A stretch of DNA of 64,000 nt from Isochrysis galbana (Eukaryota > Haptophyta > Isochrysidales > Isochrysidaceae): positions 809,528 through 873,527 of the forward strand of contig CM030941.1 of NCBI GenBank assembly GCA_018136815.1. Direction: 5' to 3'. The position numbers were made by a program, and so were the translations under genes. Shown here piece after piece: positions 30,236 through 39,910 of the stretch. The notes beneath the pieces were generated by a model. That model was not told the DNA's origin, did not search any database, and saw only the letters and a list, made by a program, of their open reading frames with translations. How positions within the stretch are numbered: position 1 is the stretch's first letter; every line of letters begins with the position of its first letter.

Positions 30236-30589
30236 GTATCACAAAAACTAAATAAGACGCCAACCGCTAAAAACACCAAGGGCGCACCGAGAAGAAAGAG
30301 CTGATCCCCCCCCGGGGGGGAGGGGAAGGGGAAGGGGAGGGGGAGGAAGAGGGGGAACCCAGGCGTAGGTAGGCGGGTCTATGTCTAAACGCTAGACGCC
30401 CCGACGCCCCTATATTGCCCGTTTTGTACGTTGGACGACGTTGGTACCCCGGTACCTACTGATACCCTGGTAACACCCCCCCCTATGGGCACTACCACGA
30501 TCAACCAAGCTAGGGCTGTGCCACTACCACTATCAACCAAGATAGCACTTTTCACTTTTGCCCTACCGCCCTACCAACTTCAAACAAGT

Positions 30590-30895
30590 TAGTCCCGAGT
30601 CCCCCCTGTTCACATCCTTAGTTCCGGGGAGGCCGCGCGCGCTGTTTCGGCCAGGAGTTGGAAAGAAGGGAGAAGGGGGCGGGAGACTGTGGCTTCTCCT
30701 TCGCTCTGACTCAGCTTGCATCTCCTTTTCTTATATCGCATTAGATCTTTCATGTTATCCGTTGGGGTTCCTACTAGAGAGGTTAACTACCTTAGGTGAT
30801 GTTTCGTATGTCCAAACCTCTCGCCGCCTGCAAGAGGTCTTCCGATGTTCCCAGGTTGAAGTCTTTGTCCTCACCCCGCCTATTTTGGTACTACA
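30590..30895 (-). mobile_element. 5'-truncated LINE 3' fragment
   Basis: The reverse complement matches the end of the LINE ORF at 45085-45140 and its 3' UTR. It has the same last residues (AARGLDIRNIT and a stop), followed by GAGAAGCCACAGTCTCC and CAACTCCTGGCCGAAAC. The copy begins only about 20 codons before the stop, which is typical of aborted target-primed reverse transcription. Confidence 0.75.
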
Positions 30896-31248
30896 TTATT
30901 AATTGAATAGTGGATTATTCTTGGTATTCACCATTCACCATTCAGCGCCACGCCCACCGATTGTCCAACCAGACACATGCGGCGACGTCCCATTTACCAC
31001 ACGCACGCGCCTCGATCGTGCAGCACGAGATCAGTCGTGCTGCATCACGCCCGGGCGCATCAATCAAAGAAGACCTTCTGCGAAGGCCCCAAACGCCAAA
31101 CGCGCGGGTATTGGGCAAAACAAAATTCCCGGCGATACCCGGGAGGGAAGGCCGCCGGTTGGCGGGAGAGTGCCGCGCCGCCGTCCGTCCTGTTCCCTCG
31201 CTCTGCCTTTCCATCTATCCCTCGTGTGAGCACATTCTTCCGGGCCGT

Positions 31249-32463
31249 ATGACAACCCTCCCGTCCTCTGCTCTTCCGGCTTCGGGTCCGCCGCGCTCCA
31301 TTGTCCTTCTCTTTGGCTGGCTCGGATGCAGCCACGCAGAGCTCACTGAGTACGCAGAGCTCTACACGGCCGCAGGAGCGGCGGCTGTGTGGACATACGC
31401 TGAACGCGCCCACGTGGTAATGCGCCGACGCGCGAAACTGCTCGCGACGGGCCTCGATGCGTTGCACGCAGCGCTCAAGCTGCTGGAGGGAGCGCCAGAG
31501 CGCACACCACTCTGCCTGCACTGCTTCTCCCACGGCGGCGCCTTTGTATGGGAAGCCATGCGCGATGCGATGGCACAGGTAACGGCCGGAACCTTTGAGG
31601 GTGAGACACACGACGCGGACGCGCTGCGTACGCTGCAGGCATGCATCCGTGCTGAAATCTTCGACTCAGCGCCGTGCTTCAACCATGTGGCCGCCGGGGT
31701 GCAGGCTATTCGCGATGCCGTGTCCATTCCGCCTGTGCGATGGCTTGCGCAGGCCTCCTTCCTAGCTGTGGTTGGCGCGAAGAGCTTCGTCTCGGATACG
31801 GCTGAGGGCTACTGGACGCATTGGGCGCGCGGCGCGGCAGCGCCTGGCTGCGCACAGTTATACATCTACTCGGCCCTCGACACGAGCTGCAACATTGTCA
31901 AGCTCGAGGAGCTCATCGCACTACGAAAGGCGTCGAGCCCGCCGACGGAGGCAGAGCGCTTGCGTTCGGCTGCTCCCTGGCCAGTGGCTGCCGAGACAGC
32001 TCAAGAAGCGTTGCTCGAGGCGTGCAAGGAAGACGAAGCTGGCGGCGTGCGCGCCGCCCTTGGTAATGGCGCCGCTGTCAACCAGGCCAACGAGCGCGGC
32101 AACACGCCCCTCCACGTGGCCGCTATGCATGGTGCGACGCGTGCAGTAGCAGCCCTCGTTCAGGCTGGCGCCAACCTGCAAGCCCGCAACATCGCGACGG
32201 CGGCGGGTTGCACAGCCGCCGATTGCGCACGACGCTGCGGCGAGCCGCGTTTGGCGGCGCTCCTTGAGCGTCTTGCAGGTGGTGAGGGGGTGGACTTGGT
32301 GGATATCTCCGATGATGAGAAAGCACAAAGCGATGAGGAAGAGGATGGCCCCGTCAGCGTCCTCCACTTTAAGGATACGTTCCACGTCGGACATCTGCGC
32401 AAGCACCCGAGCGAGTATGCAAATGCATGCCTTGCAGTGTGCGGTCTGACACTTCTCACATGA
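31249..32463 (+). CDS. DUF829 (TMEM53-like) alpha/beta hydrolase fused to ankyrin repeats
   Basis: 404 aa from ATG 31249 (MTTLPSSALP); the longer upstream frame is low-complexity 5' sequence. Residues about 15-230 match the DUF829/TMEM53 family: IVLLFGWLGCSHAELTEYA, the nucleophile-elbow-like CFSHGGAF at about 92-99, and IFDSAPCF. The canonical G-x-S-x-G is altered to F-S-H-G-G, as is common in this family, so catalysis is uncertain. Residues about 255-345 form two to three ankyrin repeats (GNTPLHVAAMHGATRAVAAL, then CTAADCARRCGE). A tail follows with VDLVDISDDE and an acidic run, which resembles a SUMO-interacting motif. No membrane helix is clear. A hydrolase-ankyrin fusion is uncommon. Single exon, though GT-AG pairs exist inside. 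Confidence 0.78.
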   Translation: MTTLPSSALPASGPPRSIVLLFGWLGCSHAELTEYAELYTAAGAAAVWTYAERAHVVMRRRAKLLATGLDALHAALKLLEGAPERTPLCLHCFSHGGAFVWEAMRDAMAQVTAGTFEGETHDADALRTLQACIRAEIFDSAPCFNHVAAGVQAIRDAVSIPPVRWLAQASFLAVVGAKSFVSDTAEGYWTHWARGAAAPGCAQLYIYSALDTSCNIVKLEELIALRKASSPPTEAERLRSAAPWPVAAETAQEALLEACKEDEAGGVRAALGNGAAVNQANERGNTPLHVAAMHGATRAVAALVQAGANLQARNIATAAGCTAADCARRCGEPRLAALLERLAGGEGVDLVDISDDEKAQSDEEEDGPVSVLHFKDTFHVGHLRKHPSEYANACLAVCGLTLLT

Positions 32464-33278
32464 ACCGACCACACACGATTATTGCTCAAGTTAGAGCCCA
32501 CCTCAGCTTATGAGGAGCTGTGGTAAGTGAGTCAGAGCAAGGCCACAACTTATTTCAAGCACTCGCGATTTTTGATTCATTTCTGAAATGCCGGTCAAAC
32601 TGCAGCGTCGCGCATTTGTGAGCCGTTGGCTGCGCGATGGTGGTTGTTCGTTGCATCTGCAGAATCAGGTGGCGGCCAAGAGCTCGCGCAAGAGCATGAG
32701 TGCGCCGCCGGTCGTGGCCGCGCCCGGCGTAGAAGGGGTGGCAACAATATGATGCGGCGGATCGGTTGAGAAGGCTCTTTTTTGATTGATACTTAGAGTA
32801 AGATCATGCGCTGTTGGGCGCCCGTGTGGGGCCCTCCCACACCGCATGAGCGGCCCCAGCAAAGGGCTCGCTATTTGCTGCGCGGCACCTCTACTTTAGC
32901 TGCTTAGCGCGCTCTGCACTGCACTAGCCACGGGCGCCGGCGTTGCGCGAAGGTCGCCAATGCCGCCGGCAAATTACGATGAGCCGTGATACGGTTTCGA
33001 GCTGCTACGGGCGTGCAAAGAAGCGCCGTGGACAAGTACTACAGCTATAGCGGCCGCCAAGAGCTATTCGCAAGTCGTCCATGCACGTAAATGAAGTCTA
33101 ATCCTGAGCACTGCCAAGCGCACCACGCATGGCCTTCCGCACCGCCCAAACTTCGGCCAAAAAAACCATCAGCCACCCGACGCCGTGCGGCGCTAGCTTT
33201 TTGCACAGGGAGCTAAGTCTCCACCACAATACACGCCGCCGCCATGGAGTCCGGTTGTCTAGGTCGACATGATGGGAG

Positions 33279-33280
<2 letters not shown>
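32464..33280. other. Intergenic stretch, nothing recognised
   Basis: No frame with family resemblance, no shared repeat. Confidence 0.35.
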
Positions 33281-33311
<31 letters not shown>

Positions 33312-33312
33312 A
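33281..33312. repeat. (GT)n microsatellite
   Basis: About 15 GT units. Confidence 0.9.
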
Positions 33313-33348
33313 AATGCCATCTCCTTTGCTTGACATGCTCGCTGCTCG

Positions 33349-33405
33349 CCCCGGGAACGCGGTGGAGGCCAGTACGAAGGTCAACGCCTTTCCGCGTTCC
33401 CGGGG
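33349..33405. repeat. Hairpin with 14-bp perfect arms
   Basis: CCCCGGGAACGCGG (33349-33362) pairs exactly with 33392-33405 across a 29-base loop. An AACGCCTTTCC unit next to the right arm is repeated at 33425. Confidence 0.85.
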
Positions 33406-33474
33406 AAAGCATGGCATGAAGAGAAACGCCTTTCCCCAAGCAATTGGTGTAATCATCACCGTCTACGAGAGAGT

Positions 33475-35074
33475 TCATGATGTGCTCTCAGCGGAGGCCT
33501 GAACCAAGCTTACTCCTGATCGCAATGCGCTCAGGAGCTCAATGTAGCCGTCATCATCAGGACTGACAAAGCCGTGCCGCACAAGAAAGTCCACGATGAT
33601 GACACCGACGTTGGGCTTGAATTGCTGCTGCGGACAGGCCAAGAGTTCAGACACCTGCAAAGAAACGCGGTTTAGCCGCTCGCACGTGGTGATTCGGCTC
33701 TGTTATGTCCGCGTCAGTTGCTTGCGGGCCGGTTGCAGCACGAGGCCTCGCACACCTCATCAATCGAAAGAAGCATGAACTCTTCCATCTCGCCATCCAC
33801 CGGTACCGGCGTGAAGTCCTCCGGCAGGCGCAGGTCGAACGTGAAGAGGACGTCGGACTTGATTCCCCAGCCGTCTTCATTGAATCCGGTGTAGGAGACG
33901 CCGCCGGAAGAGCGTAGCCGCGAGGAAAGGTGGTCGGAGATTCCAGCCTCCTCAGCACACTCACGTACCATCGCTGATGAGACCGATTGTCCTGCTGCGA
34001 TGCCACCGGCAGCAATGCAGTCGAGCAGCCCTGGCCATGTGGGCTTGGTGCGCGAACGGCGGCCGAGCCACAAGTGCGTTGGCCGGTCGCTCCCGTCCAT
34101 GCAAATGTAGCCATTGGTGAAGCAACCAAACGAGGGAAGCCCAAAGAGCGGACCGGCCGCGCGCTCGATGACCAATGCTGGAGGCGCATAGAATGACGGG
34201 CGCACAGCGAAAGCCTCGTCCCTCCATCCGTCGAGCATTGGCACGTTACCTTCGTCCCTTAATGCTCGCAAGACCCGACCGACCGCGAGCGTCCTGGCTT
34301 GAAGCTTAGACTCTTCGTCGAGGTCGAGCCATTCTGGCTTGTCGCGCAGCGTGACGGCCGTCTCACTCACCTCAAAGACGTGGGGGAAAGACGAGAGAGC
34401 AGCCGCAGCCTCCTGGAACACATTTGGTCAATAGCTATCAGCCCAATGTTCAGATAGACTAGGTTGCGCGGGATCAGGCTGTGACGAACGCGCAATCGAC
34501 CAGAGAGAGGCTAGCCGGGAAGAGTGCAATGGTGGCTCCTAGGGCAAGGCAGGGTCCGGCTGGACATAGAGCAGCAAAGCTTGATGTAGGGTGGAAGTCC
34601 ATTGGAACCTGCAGCACGCCCCCGATGGCGGTGCCACAAGGCAGTACGCGGCGAGAGTGTCACAGATTGAGGCGCAGGCAGGAAAGCAGTGGGAGAGGTG
34701 ACTACATCTAGCACCACTCCGAGAGATACTCTGCAGGACTGCGCCTGGGTGCCATCCCTTACGGAATCGTACTTCGGGGAGGCTAGGAAGCGAGGTATCG
34801 AGCGCAGAGGGCGAGAGTCATCGTAGGTGGAGAAGGACACGAGTGAGAGAGCGAGGGTAAGGGGCGAGAGGCTGCCCACCTGCAGCACGACTCCTAGAGA
34901 GACTCCCCCGACCACAAAGGGCCTGGCGGCGGCGGCAGCGGGCGCAGCAGCGTCGTTGGCACGGACACGTGCGAGCAGCTCGCGCGCACGCACGTGGCCC
35001 TCCGCGCCGCTCCATAGCGCCAGCAAGCACAGAGCGAGAGAGGCCGAAGGGCTACCGGTCGAAGCCGTCGGCAT
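33475..35074 (-). CDS. Nudix hydrolase, DUF4743 / thiamin-pyrophosphokinase-related type
   Basis: Exons are 35074-34880, 34412-33756 and 33654-33475; introns of 467 and 101 bp are GT-AG and phase 0. The protein is 343 aa. Exon 1 ends ARPFVVGGVSLGVVLQ and joins to EAAAALSSFPHVFEV, the usual opening of the family found beside or fused to thiamin pyrophosphokinase (as in fungal Tnr3). GWRDEAFAV and ERAAGPLFGLPSFGCFTNGY follow, then a Nudix box GGIAAGQ...VRECAEEAGI at about 199-221. The first glutamate of the box (G-x5-E) is Gln here, while the metal-binding REXXEE core is intact. Exon 3 supplies the conserved NVGVIIVDFLVRHGFV tail. Relatives hydrolyse nucleotide or damaged-thiamin diphosphates; the substrate here is unknown. 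The extreme N-terminus is Ala/Leu-rich and might be a targeting sequence. Confidence 0.86.
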
Positions 35075-35194
35075 CGCGCGCCAGATGGACTCTCGAGCCT
35101 ACTCACTACTTTCTCTACTTCGTACGTTGCGGCCATAAAAATAGTAGACGGCTGACGGCTGGAGAGTGAAAACGCAGCTGAATTATCCGGGGGG

Positions 35195-35262
35195 GGTTAA
35201 GAGTGTTTCACTCGAGTTTCACTCCGAGTTTGACGTCAAACGGCGAGGTGACGCGTTGGTGA
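35195..35262 (+). repeat. Dispersed repeat E, copy 1
   Basis: GAGTGTTTCACTCGAGTTTC, ACTCCGAGTTTGACGTCAAA and CGGCGAGGTGA recur in inverted orientation at 45745-45805 with few changes. A retained coding-like phrase (VSLEFHSEFDVK) occurs in both. Confidence 0.7.
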
Positions 35263-35646
35263 AAGCAGGATTGTTTCACTATGCCCACTGGGCTCGTAGG
35301 AGCACTCTGGCGGGTTCGACTACTGATTATTCTTTCTCCCTCGCGAGCGATGGCGGTGCGCTTGCGCTTGCGGCCCGTGGGCGCCAAGGGATGCGGGTCA
35401 GGCCAAGCAAAGGCCGAGGGTGTGCCGCGCGAGTACGTGCGCCTGCACCTGCACTATAGAATAGAATTCGAGGCACATGAACATGAATATCACTACATAC
35501 TACCACATACTAGGGCGGTCACTCACTCTTTTTAACCACTATTTTCCGCCTCCCCTGGGTGTCCAAGGATTCCGCAGGGTCCCCCCCTACCTGCCCCGGC
35601 AACCGTCTCCCCCCCCCACGAACCCCCTCCCGCCCCACGAAAGGCA

Positions 35647-36323
35647 ATGGCGTCGGTGAGTGACCCCCCTCCCTTCCCCCGGGCGTGGCGGTCTATTTTG
35701 GGAGAATGACACGGTCGCCCACGGGAGGGAATCAGAGAAATGAATAAGGGGCGCATCACTATAAGAAACGCGGAGCTTCCGCGAAGGGCAATCGCCCGCG
35801 ATCGGCCGAAGAATGGCCTGGAGGTAGTGGGCATGGTGAGCCCACACCTCTCGCGAGCAGTGTGGGGGGCCACTGGTAGGGAGCACGCGGGGTCTTGAGG
35901 GTGGCACACATCCACACTGACCCATCCTCGCCCCACGCGCTGCAGGAATGCCTTGATTCGCTTGCGCTCGAGCCCCACTGCTTTGGCTCGCTTGACGTTG
36001 GCAAGCGCTGGCTCGGACGCCCGGAGGTGCAACTCTTCCTCAGGGCCGTACAGCGCAATGAGCCGGTCGCGCCCGGGGCGTTCGAGGACGCAAAACCCGA
36101 AGGCGGACTGGCCTGGGCCCACGCGTTTGCGCTACATGCGCATGCGAGGGCTGCAGCAGGAGCAGCCAGGGTGGAGCATCGCGCGGCAGAGTTCACAAAC
36201 GCAGCTGTGATACTCTACCGCGCGATCCTCTGTGCTGAAGAGACTACAAACGCAAGTAACCCTCACAAGCAACAAAGGTACCCCATGGAAGGAGGGACGC
36301 GGCCACGCCATCGCACGGAGTAG
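35647..36323 (+). CDS. Two-exon hypothetical protein
   Basis: Exon 1 is only ATG-GCG-TCG (35647-35655) before a strong donor GTGAGT; exon 2 (35946-36323) follows GCTGCAG after a 290-bp intron, phase 0. The 128-aa product begins MASECLDSLALEPHCFG and is helical and Ala-rich, with GKRWLGRPEVQLFLRAVQRN and a later AEFTNAAVILYRAILCAEE. I do not recognise it with confidence. The helical A-G-x-x-x-x-x-x-A-x-x-x-x-x-A-A-x-I-L pattern is faintly like Vta1/LIP5, but the alignment is too weak to name. It lacks signal or membrane segments. The model rests on consensus splice sites and a clean frame. Confidence 0.5.
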
Positions 36324-36359
36324 TGGCACGCCGATCTATTTAAGGTGGCCGGGGGAATA

Positions 36360-36720
36360 AAAGAATAAGTTCCTGATACCCGGATATTCCGAATATCTGG
36401 CATAACTGGCATGTCTGCCCAAATATCTTAAATATCAGTATCTATCTGGATATTCCTAACGAGCTCCAGAGGTATCCAGATACTATCAGGATACCAAATC
36501 TGAACTCCAACCAGATATCCAGATTGCTAAAATCAAACCTGTTACGGGTCTTAGTCGCCGAGATACGAGATATCTCGTAAATATCGAGATATCGATATCG
36601 AGCAACCAAAATCGTATTAGGTATCGCTATCGATCTGAATAGCTGAAGGGCACTGTCACTATCGATCTAGGTAGCATTTCCCCACTGTCGAGTTCGATCT
36701 AGATAGGTCTGAATGTACCA
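36360..36720. repeat. GATATC-rich AT repeat tract
   Basis: About 350 bp with many variants of GGATATTCC, CCAGATACTATC, CGAGATATCTCG and ATCGATCTAGATAG, including the palindrome ACGAGATATCTCGT near 36565. It shares the motif vocabulary of 19965-20040, 20750-20885 and 29900-30070, and ends close to telomere-like TTAGGG units. Confidence 0.7.
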
Positions 36721-36729
36721 AACTTGTTC

Positions 36730-37172
36730 CACACCTTAGGGTTAGGGGTTAGGGGGCAGGTGCACCTTGCACCTTGCTCCTTGCTCATAATTCCAGTACC
36801 GCCCCCCCGCAAACCGCAAACTGAGCACCTGAGCCCCTTGGACGAGCCGACGAGCCCACCCAAGGGGAGTTTCCGCAAGGCGGGTAGTGAGGGAAAGGAA
36901 GGGGAACGGGCGTGGCTACAGTAGTGTACAACCGTGTACAGTGCACAGTGCACTGTGCCACGTGCCACGCGCGAGGCGAGAATATATTACGCCTGCACCG
37001 GCACCAACCTGACCCAATTTATCACTCTCGCCCACACCCCACGAGCGCAGGCCGATGCGGATAGGGGCTGACGGAAGACAAGGGTGGGTTGTAGGGAGTA
37101 GCACCAGCACCAACACTCTGCCTCTCTGCCTCACGCCGTCAAGTAGCGGAAATTCTAAGAAGAGTTTTTTTT
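36730..37172 (+). mobile_element. LINE 3' region with oligo-T tail
   Basis: TTAGGGTTAGGGGTTAGGGGG (36740-36758) is telomere-like. CCGCAAGGCGGGTAGTGAGG and GGAACGGGCGTGGCTACAG match 21665-21715. The end at 37110-37172 (CACTCTGCCTC, TAGCGGAAATTCTAAGAAGA and then a T run) matches the LINE ends at 43946 and 45443. The tail lies 54 bp upstream of the acetyltransferase ATG. Confidence 0.65.
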
Positions 37173-37226
37173 TACTCTCCACTCTGTACTCCTACCTCGA
37201 CCTCTCTCTTCCGCCGCGCGCCCACG

Positions 37227-37904
37227 ATGTGCGGCGTCACGATTCGGCCCGCGGCGCCCTCCGAGTTGGTGCACCGTGCTCCGCTATTCGAGCCGCTGGC
37301 AACCTTGTGTGCCCTCTGCCTCTGCGCGCCTCAGGGCCCACGCGAGCTTCGCCAGCTCGCGCGGGCCCAGCGCGACGAGCTAGAGCTCTGCTTTGCTGGA
37401 GCCGGGCGGAGGCAAGAGGGGGCGGTCGGCAGGAGTGCTCTCTGGCTGGCCGAGGCGGCAGGCGGGGAGCTTGTGGGCGCGTGCGGTGTGCAGGCGCTGG
37501 TGATGACGGACGAGGGTCACACGCAGCTCACGCGCCACACAAAACCGAGGCTCGCTCTGCGGCCACTCCTCTCGAACGTTGTGGTCGCGCACGAGTGGCG
37601 GCGGCGCGGCATTGCTGCTCGGCTCATCCAGGAGAGCGAGGACACAGCGCGGGGTTGGGGCTTCGACGAGATGATGCTCAAAGTCGATGTTTCTAATGTT
37701 GCCGCGATACAGGCATATTTGAGGGCGGGGTACAGGACGGTTGCGACGGATCCCACCGCCGAGCGGCCTCGAGCTGGTCTTATACGCGTTCGATGGGAAC
37801 GGACTACCCTCTTGTGCATGAGGAAGGAGCTTTTGGGGATGGGGGAGTCCTTCGGTAGCTCAGAGGGTGGGATAGAGGATGTTGCCGTACCGACAGGTGG
37901 CTGA
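37227..37904 (+). CDS. GNAT-family N-acetyltransferase
   Basis: 225 aa, single exon, start ATG 37227 (MCGVTIRPAAPSE). The GNAT fold core is clear: LSNVVVAHEWRRRGIAARL holds the acetyl-CoA pyrophosphate loop (R/Q-x-x-G-x-A as RRRGIA), followed by FDEMMLKVDVSNVAAIQAYL and RAGYRTV, the usual N-x-x-A-x-x-x-Y motif. A long arginine-rich insertion (about 45-75) precedes the core. The layout is typical of stand-alone small-molecule or N-terminal acetyltransferases; the substrate cannot be told. No transit peptide is obvious, although the first 35 residues are hydrophobic and Cys-rich. The promoter space is only 54 bp from a LINE tail. Confidence 0.83.
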   Translation: MCGVTIRPAAPSELVHRAPLFEPLATLCALCLCAPQGPRELRQLARAQRDELELCFAGAGRRQEGAVGRSALWLAEAAGGELVGACGVQALVMTDEGHTQLTRHTKPRLALRPLLSNVVVAHEWRRRGIAARLIQESEDTARGWGFDEMMLKVDVSNVAAIQAYLRAGYRTVATDPTAERPRAGLIRVRWERTTLLCMRKELLGMGESFGSSEGGIEDVAVPTGG

Positions 37905-38580
37905 TCGTGCCTCGGTGCAGCGCACTGATACCACGTTCTTCATCCCAGCCGAGGTGGCTCACTCTTCGGTATGCATCAAACGTGGCTGTTTCGCACGGTT
38001 TCTCTCAGCGATTACGAGTAGCCCGTGCTTGCGTGTGTGTGTTGCCATCGACCTTATGTGCGTCCACGTGCTGCCTCACCGCCGTTGCGCGCAGCCTGTG
38101 AGCCAAGCGGGCCAACACCAGTTCAGCCGCCAGGTACTTGAGGGTTAAGGTGTGCGGATGGGTATTCCGGGTTGGGGGTCGGACGGTCAGATCAATCCGT
38201 TGCAACCTCATCTTCATGCGCGCAACCTGGGGGTTCGCCGAAGGCGGAAAGGCTGAGAGATGCCGCTGACGCCGGGGACGTTCAACGGCTTCCATCCATC
38301 GCGACAGGAGAACGTATGGGATGTCATGATCCTATACCTATACCAATTCCTATTACTAGTAGTAGTCTTTTTTATCATTTTCTTGTGAGAGTCAGAGTCA
38401 GAGTTAGTGCCGCTTCCTCCACCAGCCTGGCACCAACCCGGCAAGTCACGACAATTATGATCACAGACTGCCGTCGAGCACCGTGAAAGTCTCCACTGGG
38501 ACGCCAAAACGACGACAACAACCGGCGTGCTGGCCCTGCAGTGGGGGGAAGGGCGGACGTCGGCGGTCTGACGCCCACGT

Positions 38581-38672
38581 GGTTGCATTCTTCAACTCGG
38601 AAAGCGGGCATGCTGGTTGCATTCTTCCACTCGGGAAGCGGGCATGGTTGCATTCTTCAATCCGAGCGGACT
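38581..38672 (+). repeat. Tandem repeat, 31-34 bp, three copies
   Basis: Units starting GGTTGCATTCTTC at 38581, 38615 and 38646, each followed by an ACTCGGGAAGCGGGCAT-like block. Confidence 0.85.
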
Positions 38673-38743
38673 TCTCTCGTCTTATTCGGTGCAAGTCTTT
38701 TGGAATACTATGCGGCCGGCTTAGGTGTCGTTCCGTCAATTGT

Positions 38744-38778
38744 TAGGGCGGTCAAACAGGGGCTTTTTAACTACTAGT
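38744..38778 (+). repeat. Repeat motif F, copy 2
   Basis: TAGGGCGGTCAAACAGGGGC followed by TTTTTAACT; see 2115-2155 and 42410-42440. Confidence 0.6.
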
Positions 38779-38889
38779 AAGGGTTGGGCTGCATTTTTTG
38801 ACCGTGGCGCGAGGCCCAATAAAAAACCTTCAGGGGGGGCCACCTGCCGCCACGAAAATCTTAGCCAGGAAATGGTGCGATTCTCCCCC

Positions 38890-39150
38890 CCTCAGTGTTG
38901 GTACCAGCACCGGGTTAACACCACACTGCACACTGCCGGTGCTGTGTACTAGTGTACTACTGTGCACCCACCCACGCACCCACGCACTCACGCACCCACT
39001 GAATGCTACGTGCCGCGCGTGCGCGCGCACGAGGAGCTGCACGGCCAAGTGGCAAGTGGGGAGTTGCTCTTCGGCACGGGCACCATGGCCAACTTGGAGC
39101 TTGCGCGGCTGCACCGCTGCATCTGCTGCTGCGCGCGCTGCGCTGCTGCC
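38890..39150 (+). repeat. Dispersed repeat family D, copy 2
   Basis: Inverted relative to 7900-8125 with the same block order (GGTACCAGCA, GTTAACACCACACTG, CACCCACGCACTC, GAGGAGCTGCACGGCCAAG). It extends to about 39170 in coding-like sequence, where the ORFs 38962-39396 and 39003-39452 overlap; neither is recognisable. Confidence 0.7.
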
Positions 39151-39179
39151 GCTACACGGGCGGCGCGATGGGACCGTGC

Positions 39180-39740
39180 TACTCCTTGTGCACGCGTGGG
39201 CCGCCTACTGCGTGGGGAGGCAGCGGCGGCGGTCGGAGGTGCGCCGGCGGTGCCCGCCGCCGCCTTCGCGGCCGTGGACCGGCTGCTCGCCGCACTCGCA
39301 CTCGTCGCTGCGCGCGACCGACCGGCCGACGCTCACGTTGCGCGCTGCGCGTCGCCTGCGCGTTCCACCTGTGCGGGGCCGCGCGTGTCCCGATAGGCAT
39401 TTTGTCATTTGACCGCGCATTCCCTCGCACGCGCTGCCGCGCTGCCCGCTAAAGCAAGCAGAATCAGCAACCAGCAACCGCAACAGTGACGAGTGGAAGT
39501 GCGTCAACACCGTGTCAACACTTGTTTTGCCCTGCGTCAACACTTGTAAGAGGCCAGATGGGTTAACACCTTGCCCAAGCTACTGTAATGGGCCCTCGAG
39601 GGCGTGTCAACGTGAACCCATACGCCCTGACTAAGTAGTATCGTTGGCCGGGCGGGCCGTAATTATTGCAAGCCCTGGTAGCAACCAAGGGGGGGGGATT
39701 CCAAAAACCAACGGGACCAAGGGCTTTCATGCAACTTGCA
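39180..39740. other. GC-rich stretch, nothing recognised
   Basis: An Ala-rich frame runs to 39396 without family match. GTCAACAC is repeated four times at about 39502-39610. Confidence 0.3.
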
Positions 39741-39910
39741 TCAAGGAGAGAGATTCCCTCACCCAAGACCCAAGCAAGCAGCTAACCTAAATCGATCTCC
39801 AACCAAGGGGAGATGGTAAACCAAGGACCAAGGAGAAAGATTCCCTCACCGAACGAAGCAGCCAACCTAAATAAATACCTAAATCGATCTCCAAGGGGAG
39901 ATAGCAAACC
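39740..39910. repeat. Imperfect tandem duplication, about 85-91 bp
   Basis: AAGGAGAGAGATTCCCTCACC (39743) recurs as AAGGAGAAAGATTCCCTCACC (39829), and AAATCGATCTCCAA at about 39789 recurs at about 39880, with gaps. Confidence 0.7.

Noticed and set aside
35647-36323. Naming the two-exon gene as Vta1/LIP5
   Set aside because: Only a loose helical pattern agrees; key residues of that family are absent.
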